Part shown: positions 23,363 to 31,324 of the stretch, one piece after another
How the letters are laid out: the number at the start of each line of letters is the position of its first letter
Position numbering within the stretch: position 1 is the stretch's first letter
From: Streptomyces sp. ISL-98
GTDB lineage: Bacteria; Actinomycetota; Actinomycetes; Streptomycetales; Streptomycetaceae
NCBI RefSeq assembly: GCF_018614055.1
Contig: NZ_JAGGPB010000070.1
Coordinates: 1 to 64,000, forward strand
DNA length: 64,000 bases
Direction of reading: 5' to 3'
Made by a program: the position numbers and the translations under genes
Notes under the pieces: generated by a model
Databases searched by the model: none
The model's input: the letters and a program-made list of their open reading frames with translations, nothing else
Told to the model about the DNA's origin: nothing

Positions 23363-23980
23363 CTACCCCCGCAACCCCGCCGCCTCCCGCGCCAGCCTCT
23401 CCACCCGGCCCCAGTCCTTCGACGCAAGCGCGTCCCCCGGCAACATCCACGTCCCCCCAACACACCCCACATTCCCCAGCGCCAGATACCCCGGCGCCGA
23501 AGCCCGCGTAATGCCGCCCGTAGGGCAGAACCTCGCCCCGGGAAGCGGCGCTGCGAGGGACTTCAGGTACGCCGTTCCGCCCGCCGCCTCCGCCGGGAAG
23601 AACTTCATCTCCGTCACCCCGCGCTCCAGCAGCGCCACGACCTCCGAGGCCGTAGACACCCCCGGCAGGAACGGAACGCCGGCCCCCCTCATCGCGTCCA
23701 GCAGCCCGTCCGTCCACCCCGGGCTCACCAGAAACCGCGCCCCGGCCGCAACCGAATCGGCCACCCCCGCCGCCGAAATCACCGTGCCGGCCCCGACCAC
23801 CGCATCCGGCACCTCCGCCGCGATCGCGCGGATGCAGTCGAGCGCGGCGGGCGTCCGCAGCGTCACCTCGATCGCCGGCAGCCCGCCCGCGACCAGCGCG
23901 CGGGCGAGCGGAACCGCGTCGGCGGCGTCCTCCAGGACTACGACGGGGACGACGGCAGCATGTTCCAGCACGGAGGTCAT
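23363..23980 (-). CDS. eda: KDPG / KHG aldolase
   Basis: A 205-residue class I aldolase of the Entner-Doudoroff/4-hydroxy-2-oxoglutarate family. AIEVTLRTP contains the catalytic Glu and Arg, VVGAGTVISAAGV the phosphate-binding region, FLVSPGW a substrate loop, and EMKFFPAE the Schiff-base lysine. It splits KDPG to pyruvate and glyceraldehyde-3-phosphate, or acts on related ketoacids. The start at 23980 follows GGCAGGAT; the longer frame lacks one. A second, diverged copy of the last dozen codons (RLAREAA-LR) lies just past the stop, a small tandem duplication. It is monocistronic. Confidence 0.92.
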   Translation of the reverse strand: MTSVLEHAAVVPVVVLEDAADAVPLARALVAGGLPAIEVTLRTPAALDCIRAIAAEVPDAVVGAGTVISAAGVADSVAAGARFLVSPGWTDGLLDAMRGAGVPFLPGVSTASEVVALLERGVTEMKFFPAEAAGGTAYLKSLAAPLPGARFCPTGGITRASAPGYLALGNVGCVGGTWMLPGDALASKDWGRVERLAREAAGLRG

Positions 23981-24052
23981 GCCGTCATCCTGCCGACGGC
24001 ACACGTCATGCGCAACGATCGTTGCGCGCAGCGCAACGCACACGGCCGCGCC

Positions 24053-24856
24053 TCAGTGAATCTGGCTCACCACCACATCCAGCGCCCACACCTTCCCCGC
24101 CTTCGCCGGAGCCGCCGCCTCCACCACATACCCGAGGTCCCGCAGTACGCCGACAAGCTCCCCGGGCCCGGCCGGCGCCGCTCCCGCCACCAGCAGGTCC
24201 CGTACGATCCGCCCCTTCGTCGCCTTGTTGAAGTGGCTGACGACGGACCGCTTCTCGACCCCGTCCGCGTCGATCTGCGAGTGCAGCACCCGCACTGTCG
24301 CCGTCCGCCCCGCCACCTCCCCCTTCGGCTTCCACGCAGCGGCGTACGCGGAGGACCGCAGATCCAGCACCAGCCCCTCGCCCGCCGCAGCGGGCATCGC
24401 GTCGGCCATCGGCCCCCGCCAGTACGCCCCCAACGCCCCGAGCCCCGGCAGCTTCACGCCCATCGAGCAGCGGTACGAGGGGATCCGGTCGCCGATCCCG
24501 ACCGCGCCCCACAGCCCGGAGAAGACCAGCAGCGACTCCCGGGCGCGCTTGCGGGCGGCCGCGTCGAGGGATGCCAGGCCAAGGGCGTCGTACAGCACAC
24601 CGGTGTAGATCTCCCCGGCCGGCCGGGCACCCGCCGTACGCAGATCCACGTTCTTGGCGACCTCGCCGCGCAGCCCCTCGCTCAGGCCCAGCACGACGCG
24701 CGCCTTCTCCTCGTCGGCGGCGCACAGCTCGACCAGCTCGTCCAGCACCGCGGCCCGCGCCCCCGCCAGCCCCGGCAGCGAGAGGGACTCCGGCTTCAGG
24801 GGCGCACCGGACCCGCTGGCGGCCTTTCCTTCGGACGGCGGCAAGAGCACGAGCAC
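24053..24856 (-). CDS. yaaA: YaaA-family peroxide stress protein
   Basis: A 267-residue DUF328/UPF0246 protein. The signature N-terminus LVLLPPSEGKAASG, YTGVLYDALG, LLVFSGLWGAVGIGDRIPSY and the C-terminal VVSHFNKATKGRIVRDLL are present. In E. coli YaaA limits free intracellular iron during peroxide stress and binds DNA; that this protein does the same is inference. It begins with GTG 24856, with GAAGGAG 8 bases upstream; the frame continues open far upstream, antisense to the RNase gene, but that is not coding. It is divergent from the RNB ribonuclease. Confidence 0.9.
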   Translation of the reverse strand: MLVLLPPSEGKAASGSGAPLKPESLSLPGLAGARAAVLDELVELCAADEEKARVVLGLSEGLRGEVAKNVDLRTAGARPAGEIYTGVLYDALGLASLDAAARKRARESLLVFSGLWGAVGIGDRIPSYRCSMGVKLPGLGALGAYWRGPMADAMPAAAGEGLVLDLRSSAYAAAWKPKGEVAGRTATVRVLHSQIDADGVEKRSVVSHFNKATKGRIVRDLLVAGAAPAGPGELVGVLRDLGYVVEAAAPAKAGKVWALDVVVSQIH

Positions 24857-24994
24857 AGCGGGACTCCTTCGGATACGGCGAGTACGGCGGGTACGGCGTA
24901 CAACTGGCGTACACCACACGCATACGCGCGGTCGCGTACGCGCAAAACGCCAGGGTAAGCCGAATCCCGCCGCGCCCTCCGGCCTGTCCAGACC

Positions 24995-25000
24995 TACGCT
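24995..25000 (+). promoter_or_regulatory. -10 box of leaderless RNB ribonuclease transcript
   Basis: TACGCT six bases before the ATG at 25007, with CGGACC between and no ribosome site. Confidence 0.4.
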
Positions 25001-25006
25001 CGGACC

Positions 25007-26449
25007 ATGCCCCGCCGCCATATCCATGTGATCGGTGCCCCCGAGGCCCCCCTCAGGGCCGCCCTTCGCGCGCTGCGCAGCACGCTCGATGTGCCGGAGG
25101 CCTTCCCGGCCGAGGTCATCGCGGAGGCCGAACGCGCCGCCAAGTCGCCGCGGCTGCCCGCCCTGGACGAGACCGGCATCCCCCTCTTCACCATCGACCC
25201 GCCCGCCTCCGCCGACCTCGACCAGGCGATGCACCTGGCCAGGCGCGAAGGCGGCGGTTTCCGGGTGCATTACGCGATCGCCGACGTCGCCGCCTTCGTC
25301 ACGCCCGGCGGCGTACTCGACGCCGAGGCGCACCGCAGGGTCGCCACCCTCTACTTCCCGGACGAGCGGGTTCCGCTGCACCCGCGTCTGCTCTCCGAGG
25401 GCGCCGCCAGCCTGCTGCCGGGCCACACGGCCCCCGCCCTCCTGTGGCGCATCGACCTCGACGCGGACGGCCGCACCGAGGCGACCGACGTGCGCCGCGC
25501 GCTCGTACAGAGCCGGGCCAAGCTCGACTACGCGGGCGTACAGCAGCAGATCGACGCCGGTACGGCCGAGGAGCCGCTGGCACTGCTCCGTGACATCGGG
25601 CTGCTGCGCGAGGCCCTGGAACGCGAGCGCGGCGGCATCTCGCTCAACGTCCCCGAGCAGGAAATCGTCGAGCACGACCATGCATACTCCCTCGAATACC
25701 GCGCCCCGCGCCCCGTCGACGGCTGGAACGCCCAGATCTCCCTGCTCACCGGCATGACCGCGGCCGACCTGATGATGTCCGCGGGCACCGGCATCCTGCG
25801 CACCCTCCCCGCCGCTCCCGACGGCGCGGTCGGGCGCCTGCGCCGCTCCGCCAAGGCGCTGCGCATCGACTGGCCGCACCACGTCTCGTACGCCGAGATC
25901 GTCCGCTCCCTCGACCCCAGGAAGCCCGCCCACGCCGCGTTTCTGGAGGAGTGCACGACGCTGCTGCGCGGCGCCGGGTACACCGTCTTCCAGAACGGTG
26001 AGGTCCCCGAGCCGTCGGTCCACTCGGCGGTAGCCGCCCCGTACACCCACTGCACGGCCCCGCTGCGCCGCCTCGTCGACCGTTACGCGGGCGAGCTGTG
26101 CGTCGCGGCCGTCGCGGGCGAGGAGCCGCCGGAGTGGGTACGGGAAGCGCTGCCCGGCCTCTCGCAGACGATGGCCGAGGGCACGCGGCGTGCCAACACC
26201 GTCGAGCGCGAGTGCGTCGACATCATCGAGGCGGCGCTGCTCAAGGACCGGGTGGGCGAGGTGTTCGACGCCCACGTGGTGGACGTGAAGGAGAACGAAC
26301 CGGCCGTCGGCACCGTCCATCTGCAGGACCTCGCAGTCGTGGCCCGCGTAGAGGGCGGCGACGAGAAGCTCCCGCTGGGCGAGCGCATCAGGGTCCGCCT
26401 CACCCAGGCCGACCCGGGCTCGGCGAAGGTCCGGTTCGCGCCCGCGTGA
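25007..26449 (+). CDS. RNB-domain exoribonuclease (RNase II/R family)
   Basis: A 480-residue ribonuclease with the RNB catalytic core. FTIDPPASADLDQAMHL carries the metal-binding aspartates, HYAIADVAAFV and LYFPDERVPLHPRLLSEG follow, and the C-terminal APYTHCTAPLRRLVDRY is the conserved RNB arginine segment. It lacks the cold-shock and S1 domains of E. coli RNase II/R, as do many short actinobacterial versions. It digests RNA 3' to 5'. It lies directly upstream of rnpB on the same strand; transcription of the two is probably separate since rnpB has its own -10 box. Confidence 0.9.
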   Translation: MPRRHIHVIGAPEAPLRAALRALRSTLDVPEAFPAEVIAEAERAAKSPRLPALDETGIPLFTIDPPASADLDQAMHLARREGGGFRVHYAIADVAAFVTPGGVLDAEAHRRVATLYFPDERVPLHPRLLSEGAASLLPGHTAPALLWRIDLDADGRTEATDVRRALVQSRAKLDYAGVQQQIDAGTAEEPLALLRDIGLLREALERERGGISLNVPEQEIVEHDHAYSLEYRAPRPVDGWNAQISLLTGMTAADLMMSAGTGILRTLPAAPDGAVGRLRRSAKALRIDWPHHVSYAEIVRSLDPRKPAHAAFLEECTTLLRGAGYTVFQNGEVPEPSVHSAVAAPYTHCTAPLRRLVDRYAGELCVAAVAGEEPPEWVREALPGLSQTMAEGTRRANTVERECVDIIEAALLKDRVGEVFDAHVVDVKENEPAVGTVHLQDLAVVARVEGGDEKLPLGERIRVRLTQADPGSAKVRFAPA

Positions 26450-26490
26450 GGGCGGCGACGAGCAAGGCCGAGCCGTCCCCGCCTGCCAGG

Positions 26491-26496
26491 TAGCAT
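26491..26496 (+). promoter_or_regulatory. -10 box of rnpB
   Basis: TAGCAT in the gap after the RNB ribonuclease gene. It predicts a transcription start near 26503, eight bases before the P1 helix of RNase P RNA. Confidence 0.5.
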
Positions 26497-26510
26497 GGTC
26501 GACACGGCAG

Positions 26511-26910
26511 ACGAGCCGACCGGACGGCCGCGTGGGGATCTTCGGATCTCCCCGAGGAACGTCCGGGCTCCACAGGGCAAGGTGGTGGCTAACGGCCACC
26601 CGGGGTGACCCGCGGGACAGTGCCACAGAAAACAGACCGCCGGGGACTTCGGTTCTCGGTAAGGGTGAAACGGTGGTGTAAGAGACCACCAGCGCCTGAG
26701 GTGACTCAGGCGGCTAGGTAAACCCCACCTGGAGCAAGGTCAAGAGAGGCTGTCGCAAGACGGCCTTGCGCGGACGATCGAGGGCTGCCCGCCCGAGTTC
26801 GCGGGTAGACCGCACGAGACCGGCGGCAACGCCGGTCCTAGATGGATGGCCGCCTCCCCGGCCGCCGCGAGGCGACCGGGTGACAGAACCCGGCGTACAG
26901 GTCGACTCGT
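26511..26910 (+). ncRNA. rnpB: RNase P RNA (bacterial type A)
   Basis: The catalytic RNA of RNase P, which removes 5' leaders from tRNA precursors. The ends pair as helix P1 (ACGAGCCGACC at 26511 with GGTCGACTCGT ending at 26910). The universally conserved core elements are present in order: GAGGAACGTCCGGGCTCCAC near 26552, ACAGAAAACAGACCGCC near 26623, AAGGGTGAAACGGTGG, AAGAGACCACC, and ACAGAACCCGGCGTAC near 26883. The order and ~400-base size fit the actinobacterial type A RNA. Exact 5' and 3' ends may differ by a few bases. Confidence 0.97.
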
Positions 26911-26915
26911 CTCTC

Positions 26916-26960
26916 GCCGGGGGCTGGGTCTGGGGATTTCCCCGGGTCCGGCCCCCGGGC
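26916..26960 (+). terminator. terminator hairpin of rnpB
   Basis: GCCGGGGGC (26916) pairs with GCCCCCGGGC (26951) around an inner GGGGATTTCCCC hairpin, right after the P1 helix. It is very GC-rich without a T-run, as usual for streptomycetes. Confidence 0.55.
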
Positions 26961-27064
26961 CGTTCCTTGCAGGAGTGCGGGGGACCGGTGATCGTGCGCA
27001 TCCTTGATACGGGCGCCGACTGTGCGGCGTCATGGCGCTTCATGCCGCGTAGCGAGGAGATCCC

Positions 27065-27388
27065 GTGACAATTCCTGTCGAGCAGCTCTCGGAGCCGGCC
27101 GTGCGTGCGTTCGTCGCCGCGGTCAACGCCAATGACCGTGATGCCTTCCAGGGCGCCCTGGCGCCCGCCGCGACCATGTCCGACGACGGGACCGAGAGGG
27201 ACCTCGCCGAGTGGACGGAGCGGGAGATCTTCTCCTCGGGCGGCCACATGGACGTCGAGGCGCAGAAGGCGGGCGGCCTGTCCCTGGTCGTCAGGTATCG
27301 CAACGAGACCTGGGGAGAGATGCGTACCGCCTGGGACTTCATCGTCGACGGCGGGAAGATCGCCCGCTTCGAGACGGGGCAGGCCTGA
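27065..27388 (+). CDS. SnoaL/NTF2-like small protein
   Basis: A 107-residue single-domain protein with the alpha+beta cone pattern of NTF2-like proteins: an opening helix (AVRAFVAAVNANDRDAFQGALAPAA), then strands ending in RTAWDFIVDGGKIARFETG. Family members are small cyclases, isomerases or ligand-binding proteins; no catalytic residues can be assigned here. It starts with GTG after GAGGAG. A hairpin overlapping the stop separates it from the convergent secreted protein. Confidence 0.8.
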   Translation: MTIPVEQLSEPAVRAFVAAVNANDRDAFQGALAPAATMSDDGTERDLAEWTEREIFSSGGHMDVEAQKAGGLSLVVRYRNETWGEMRTAWDFIVDGGKIARFETGQA

Positions 27389-27399
27389 GACCTGCCCCG
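27375..27399. terminator. bidirectional terminator hairpin
   Basis: CGGGGCAGG and CCTGCCCCG form a 9-bp stem with a 7-base loop spanning the stop codon of the NTF2-like gene and the gap to the convergent gene. Confidence 0.55.
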
Positions 27400-27406
27400 C
27401 GGCCCG

Positions 27407-27871
27407 TCAGTGGCAGTACTTGGTGCCGTTGTTGCTGGTGGTCCAGGCGCACGAGTCGAGCTGAGTGCCGCTCGGCCTGATCAGGCGGGCCTTGTCGCTG
27501 GTGTTGTTCCAGACGTACGAACTGCGGCCCCAGTACCGGTGGGCCGTGGTGTTGGTGCCCTTGCCCGTGTGGACGCGCACCGTCGCGCCGGCACCGATCC
27601 TGTATGTGCCGAAGGTGTACGTGTAGCCCGTGTTGTCCTTGAGCTTGTAGTCCCTGAGCTGGATCGCCGAGCGGGTGTTGTTGTGGATCTCGACCCACTC
27701 GGCGTTCAGCGAGGTGTTGGTGCGGGTGTCACTGCCCGGGCTGTTGTACTGGATCTTGCCGAGGTGCAGACCGCCCTGGTGTGCTGCCGCCTGAGCGGGG
27801 GTGGTGGCGGCGAGCAGGGAGCCTGCCAGGACGGCGAGGGCGGCGGCATGTATGCGCAAGGTGCACTCCAT
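27407..27871 (-). CDS. secreted lamin-tail-domain (LTD) protein
   Basis: A 154-residue exported protein. The signal peptide (about 1-27) ends TTPAQAAAH. The mature protein is an immunoglobulin-like lamin-tail domain: LGKIQYNSPGSD, NAEWVEIHNNT, IQLRDYKLKDNTGYTYTF, GRSSYVWNNTSD, with one disulfide (LDSCAW...KYCH). Such domains occur in secreted streptomycete proteins of unknown role, possibly in adhesion or nucleic-acid binding. The start is uncertain: ATG 27871 has no ribosome site, whereas a TTG twelve bases further in (27859) has GGAG six bases ahead and still leaves a full signal peptide. Confidence 0.82.
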   Translation of the reverse strand: MECTLRIHAAALAVLAGSLLAATTPAQAAAHQGGLHLGKIQYNSPGSDTRTNTSLNAEWVEIHNNTRSAIQLRDYKLKDNTGYTYTFGTYRIGAGATVRVHTGKGTNTTAHRYWGRSSYVWNNTSDKARLIRPSGTQLDSCAWTTSNNGTKYCH

Positions 27872-27935
27872 GTGTGTGAACTGTGAAGGTCGCTGGAGTA
27901 TAAGTTCGTGCACCCTGCGGAGGGATTGGTTCCGC

Positions 27936-28811
27936 TCAGGCGGTGGCGTCCGGGATGCGTGCACCCGCTCCGGTCACCCGGATTCGTGCGTCACCCGTTC
28001 GAAGTCCGACCGTCAGTACCCCCGGGCGGCCCATGTCGTCGCCCTGGTGGAGGGTGAGGGTCGCATCCGCCGGGACCAGGCCGAGTTCGCGCGCGTACGC
28101 CCCGAAGGCGGCCGCCGCCGCGCCCGTTGCCGGGTCCTCGACCACGCCGCCGACCGGGAACGGGTCGCGGACGTGGAACGTCGTCGCGTCCTGGCGCCAC
28201 ACCAGCTGAACCGTCGTCAGATCCAGGCGGCGCATCAGCGCGGCCAGCCGCTCGAAGTCGTACGACAGATCCGCCAGCCGCTCGCGGGTCGCCGCCGCGA
28301 GCACCAGGTGGCGGGCGCCCGCGTACGCGATGCGGGGCGGGAACGCCGGGTCCAGATCGCCGGCCGGCCACCCCAGCGCGGCCAGCGCCTCGGCCACATC
28401 CCCCTCCGCCGCCTCCTCGACCTTCGGCTCGACGCTGGTGAGCGTCGCGAGGTAGGTGCCCTCGGGGGACGCCGTCACCGTCACGGGCACCGTGCCGGCC
28501 CGGGTTTCGAAGACCAGGTCACCCGGGCGGCCTTGGTGCTCGGCGAGCGCCAGGGCCGCCGCGACGGTGGCGTGGCCGCAGAAGGGGACCTCGGCCTTCG
28601 GGCTGAAGTACCTGACGGTGAAGGCACGCCCGGGCTCGCGCTCCTCCGTGAGGAACGCGGTCTCGCTGTAGCCGAGCCCGGCGGCGACGGCGAGTATGGC
28701 CGCGTCGTCGAGTCCGGACGCGTCCAGGACGACGCCGGCCGGATTGCCGCCCTCCGGGTCGCTGGAGAAGGCGGTGTAGCGCAGGACTTCAGTACCGGTG
28801 AATGACTTCAT
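27936..28811 (-). CDS. PhzF-family isomerase/epimerase
   Basis: A 291-residue PhzF-like protein with the two-lobed diaminopimelate-epimerase fold. FSSDPEGGNPAGVVLDASGL and YSETAFLTEE carry the catalytic Glu. FSPKAEVPFCGHATVAAALAL is the conserved second-site segment, and the C-terminus has VEDPATGAAAAAFGAY. PhzF isomerises a phenazine precursor, but most relatives lie outside phenazine clusters, as here, and their substrates are unknown. A second, shorter PhzF homologue lies at 50030. It runs in the same direction as the SDR upstream, 36 bases apart. Confidence 0.92.
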   Translation of the reverse strand: MKSFTGTEVLRYTAFSSDPEGGNPAGVVLDASGLDDAAILAVAAGLGYSETAFLTEEREPGRAFTVRYFSPKAEVPFCGHATVAAALALAEHQGRPGDLVFETRAGTVPVTVTASPEGTYLATLTSVEPKVEEAAEGDVAEALAALGWPAGDLDPAFPPRIAYAGARHLVLAAATRERLADLSYDFERLAALMRRLDLTTVQLVWRQDATTFHVRDPFPVGGVVEDPATGAAAAAFGAYARELGLVPADATLTLHQGDDMGRPGVLTVGLRTGDARIRVTGAGARIPDATA

Positions 28812-28847
28812 ACCGCGGCCAACGGCGGGCGGCGGCCCGGTGTTCCC

Positions 28848-29612
28848 TCAGCCCCGCCCCACGTACGGCATGGTCGTCGCCATGACCGTAGCGAACTGCA
28901 CATTTGCCTCCAGCGGCAGCTCCGCCATGTGCAGCACCGTGCGCGCGACGTCCTGCACGTCCATCACCGGCTCGGCCATCAGCTCGCCGTTCGCCTGGAG
29001 GATGCCGGCCTGCATCCGCTCCGTCATGTCCGTCGCCGCGTTGCCGATGTCGATCTGGCCGCAGGCGATACGGTACGGTCGCCCGTCCAGCGACAGGGAC
29101 TTGGTCAGGCCCGTCATGGCGTGCTTGGTCGTCGTGTACGCGATCGAGTGCGGCCGGGGAGCATGCGCCGAGATCGAGCCGTTGTTGATGATCCGGCCGC
29201 CCTGCGGGTCCTGACCCTTCATCTGCCGGTAGGCCGCTTGCGCGCACAGGAACGCCCCGGTGACGTTCACGTCGACGACCGAGCGCCATTCGTCGTACGC
29301 GATGTCCTCCACCGGCACGCCGCGCGGCCCGAACGTGCCCGCGTTGTTGAAGAGCAGATCGAGGCGCCCGTACCGCTCACGCACGGCGGAGAAGAGCGCG
29401 TCCACGTCCTCGGGCCTGGACACGTCCGCCCGTACGTGCAGGGTGTCGCCGGCTCCGGCCGACCTGGCTGTCGCGGCCGTCTCTTCCAGCGGTTCGATAC
29501 GTCGTCCGGCCAGGGCGACCGACCAGCCCGCACCCGCCAGCGCGAGTGCGACGGCCCGGCCGATGCCCGAGCCCGCTCCGGTGACGACGGCGATCTTCGT
29601 CTGAGGGTTCAT
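28848..29612 (-). CDS. short-chain dehydrogenase/reductase
   Basis: A 254-residue classical SDR. Cofactor loop VVTGAGSGIGRAVALALAG, arginine pair after strand 2 (ALAGRRIEPL) suggesting NADP(H), LLFNNAGTFGP, and catalytic residues in NNGSISAHAPRPHSIAYTTTK. The start at 29612 begins MNPQTKIAVVTG; the frame upstream has no ribosome site. The substrate is unknown. It is divergent from phoD and upstream of the PhzF gene, with which it may be co-transcribed. Confidence 0.9.
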   Translation of the reverse strand: MNPQTKIAVVTGAGSGIGRAVALALAGAGWSVALAGRRIEPLEETAATARSAGAGDTLHVRADVSRPEDVDALFSAVRERYGRLDLLFNNAGTFGPRGVPVEDIAYDEWRSVVDVNVTGAFLCAQAAYRQMKGQDPQGGRIINNGSISAHAPRPHSIAYTTTKHAMTGLTKSLSLDGRPYRIACGQIDIGNAATDMTERMQAGILQANGELMAEPVMDVQDVARTVLHMAELPLEANVQFATVMATTMPYVGRG

Positions 29613-29704
29613 GGCCCAGCAGCGTACGTGACACGTACATGAAAGCGGTGCGACGTTCCGTGCCACTCCAATTTCTCTGACAACAGCCGTCAGGGGAGGG
29701 GCAG

Positions 29705-31324
29705 ATGACAATCGCATCGCGTCATGGCCAGGAGATCACGGCCGCCGCACGGCACATCCACCGCCGCAGGTTTCTCACCGTCACCGGAGCCGCCGCCGCA
29801 CTCGCCTTCGCCACGAACCTGCCGGGAAGCGCCCAGGCCGCCGAGCTCGACGCCAGGAAGATAACCGAGGACCCCTTCACGCTGGGCGTCGCATCGGGCG
29901 ACCCTCTCCCCGGGTCCGTACTCCTGTGGACGAGACTCGCGCCCCGGCCGTACGAGCCGGACAGCGGCCTGCCGCAGGCCCGCGTCCAGGTGCGCTGGGA
30001 ACTCGCGCACGACGCCCGCTTCAGCCGGACCGTCAGGCGCGGCCACGTCACAGCACACCCCGAGTTCGACCACAGCGTCCGCGTCGAGGCGGACGGGCTC
30101 GACCAGGACCGCGTCTACTACTACCGCTTCCGCGCGGGCGACTGGATCAGCCCGGTCGGCCGCACCCGCACCGCCCCCGGGCGCGGCGCGCGGATCAGCG
30201 AGCTGCGGCTCGGCGCGGTCTCCTGCCAGGCGTACCACGACGGGTACTTCACGCCGTACAAGCACCTCGCCGAAGAGGACCTCGACGTCGTCTTCCACCT
30301 CGGCGACTACCTCTACGAGTACGCCGTGAACGCCACCGGCGGCGCCCGCGCCCACACCGACCGCCGCCTGCCCGCGCACTACAACCGCGAGACGGTCACG
30401 CTGGAGGACTACCGGCTGCGGTACGCCCTATACAAGTCCGACCCGGACCTGATGGCTGCTCACGCCGCGCACCCCTTCGTCGTCACCTGGGACGACCACG
30501 AGACCGAGAACAACTACGCGGGCGGGACACCCGAGAACGACGTACCGCCCGAGGAATTCCTGCTGCGCAGGGCGGCGGCGTACCGCGCCTACTGGGAGAA
30601 CCAGCCACTGCGCACCCCGCAGCAGCCCGACGGCGCCGACATGCGGCTCTACCGGCGGCTGCACTTCGGGCGGCTCGCACAGTTCGACATCCTCGACACC
30701 CGCCAGTACCGGTCCAACCAGGCCTACGGCGACGGCTGGCAGCTGCCGGGCCCGGAGTCCGAGGACCCGGCACGCACCATGACCGGCGAGGAGCAGGAGC
30801 GCTGGCTGCTCGACGGCTGGCAGGAATCGCGCGCACTGTGGAACGTCGTACCGCAGCAGGTCACCTTCGCCCGACGGCGCAGCGTCAACGACCCGAAGGT
30901 GAGCATGGACGCGTGGGACGGCTACCCGGCCTCCCGCAAGCGCGTGCTCGAAGGGGCGGAGGCGGCCGGGATCGAGAACCTGATGGTGCTCACCGGAGAT
31001 GTGCACGTCTCGTACGCCTTCGACCTGAAGAAGGACTTCGAGAACCCGGACTCACCCACCGTCGGCACGGAACTCGTCACCACTTCCGTCTCCAGCGGCA
31101 AGGACGGCGCCGAGAGGCCCGCCAACTACGACCGCCTGATGCAGGGCAACCCGCACCTGAAGTTCTACAACGGCAGGCGTGGCTATACGACGGTCACGCT
31201 GGGCACCGACGCGGCGCGCGCGGACTTCCGGACGGTGTCCGCGGTCACCACGCCCGGGGCGCCGGTCACGACCGCCGCCTCGCTCGTCACGGAGGTGGGC
31301 AATCCAGGCCTGAAGCTGGCCTAG
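29705..31324 (+). CDS. phoD: alkaline phosphatase D, Tat-exported
   Basis: A 539-residue PhoD-type phosphodiesterase/phosphatase. The N-terminus has a twin-arginine signal (HRRRFLTVTG) followed by a hydrophobic stretch and a cleavage site near AQAAE. An N-terminal beta domain precedes the metallophosphatase core with GAVSCQAYHDGYFTPYK, HLGDYLYEYAV, VTWDDHETENNYAG and VLTGDVHVSYAFDL, the expected Fe/Ca ligands. It releases phosphate outside the cell. GGGGAGGGG precedes the ATG. I found no clear PhoP box upstream. Its stop overlaps the convergent oxidoreductase stop within the shared CTAG. Confidence 0.95.
   Translation: MTIASRHGQEITAAARHIHRRRFLTVTGAAAALAFATNLPGSAQAAELDARKITEDPFTLGVASGDPLPGSVLLWTRLAPRPYEPDSGLPQARVQVRWELAHDARFSRTVRRGHVTAHPEFDHSVRVEADGLDQDRVYYYRFRAGDWISPVGRTRTAPGRGARISELRLGAVSCQAYHDGYFTPYKHLAEEDLDVVFHLGDYLYEYAVNATGGARAHTDRRLPAHYNRETVTLEDYRLRYALYKSDPDLMAAHAAHPFVVTWDDHETENNYAGGTPENDVPPEEFLLRRAAAYRAYWENQPLRTPQQPDGADMRLYRRLHFGRLAQFDILDTRQYRSNQAYGDGWQLPGPESEDPARTMTGEEQERWLLDGWQESRALWNVVPQQVTFARRRSVNDPKVSMDAWDGYPASRKRVLEGAEAAGIENLMVLTGDVHVSYAFDLKKDFENPDSPTVGTELVTTSVSSGKDGAERPANYDRLMQGNPHLKFYNGRRGYTTVTLGTDAARADFRTVSAVTTPGAPVTTAASLVTEVGNPGLKLA

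Noticed and set aside
24053..26689. Very long minus-strand frame (878 codons) covering yaaA and the antisense of the RNB nuclease and rnpB
   Set aside because: Only the last 267 codons are YaaA. The rest is antisense to a well-supported enzyme and a structural RNA, has arginine/glycine-rich shadow composition and no ribosome site; yaaA has its own GTG with GAAGGAG.
29640..29704. Possible PHO box or CTGAC...GTCAG operator upstream of phoD
   Set aside because: No direct repeats like GTTCACC are present, and the CTGAC/GTCAG halves at 29677-29693 are 7 rather than 5 bases apart and overlap the ribosome site region, so I would not claim regulation.
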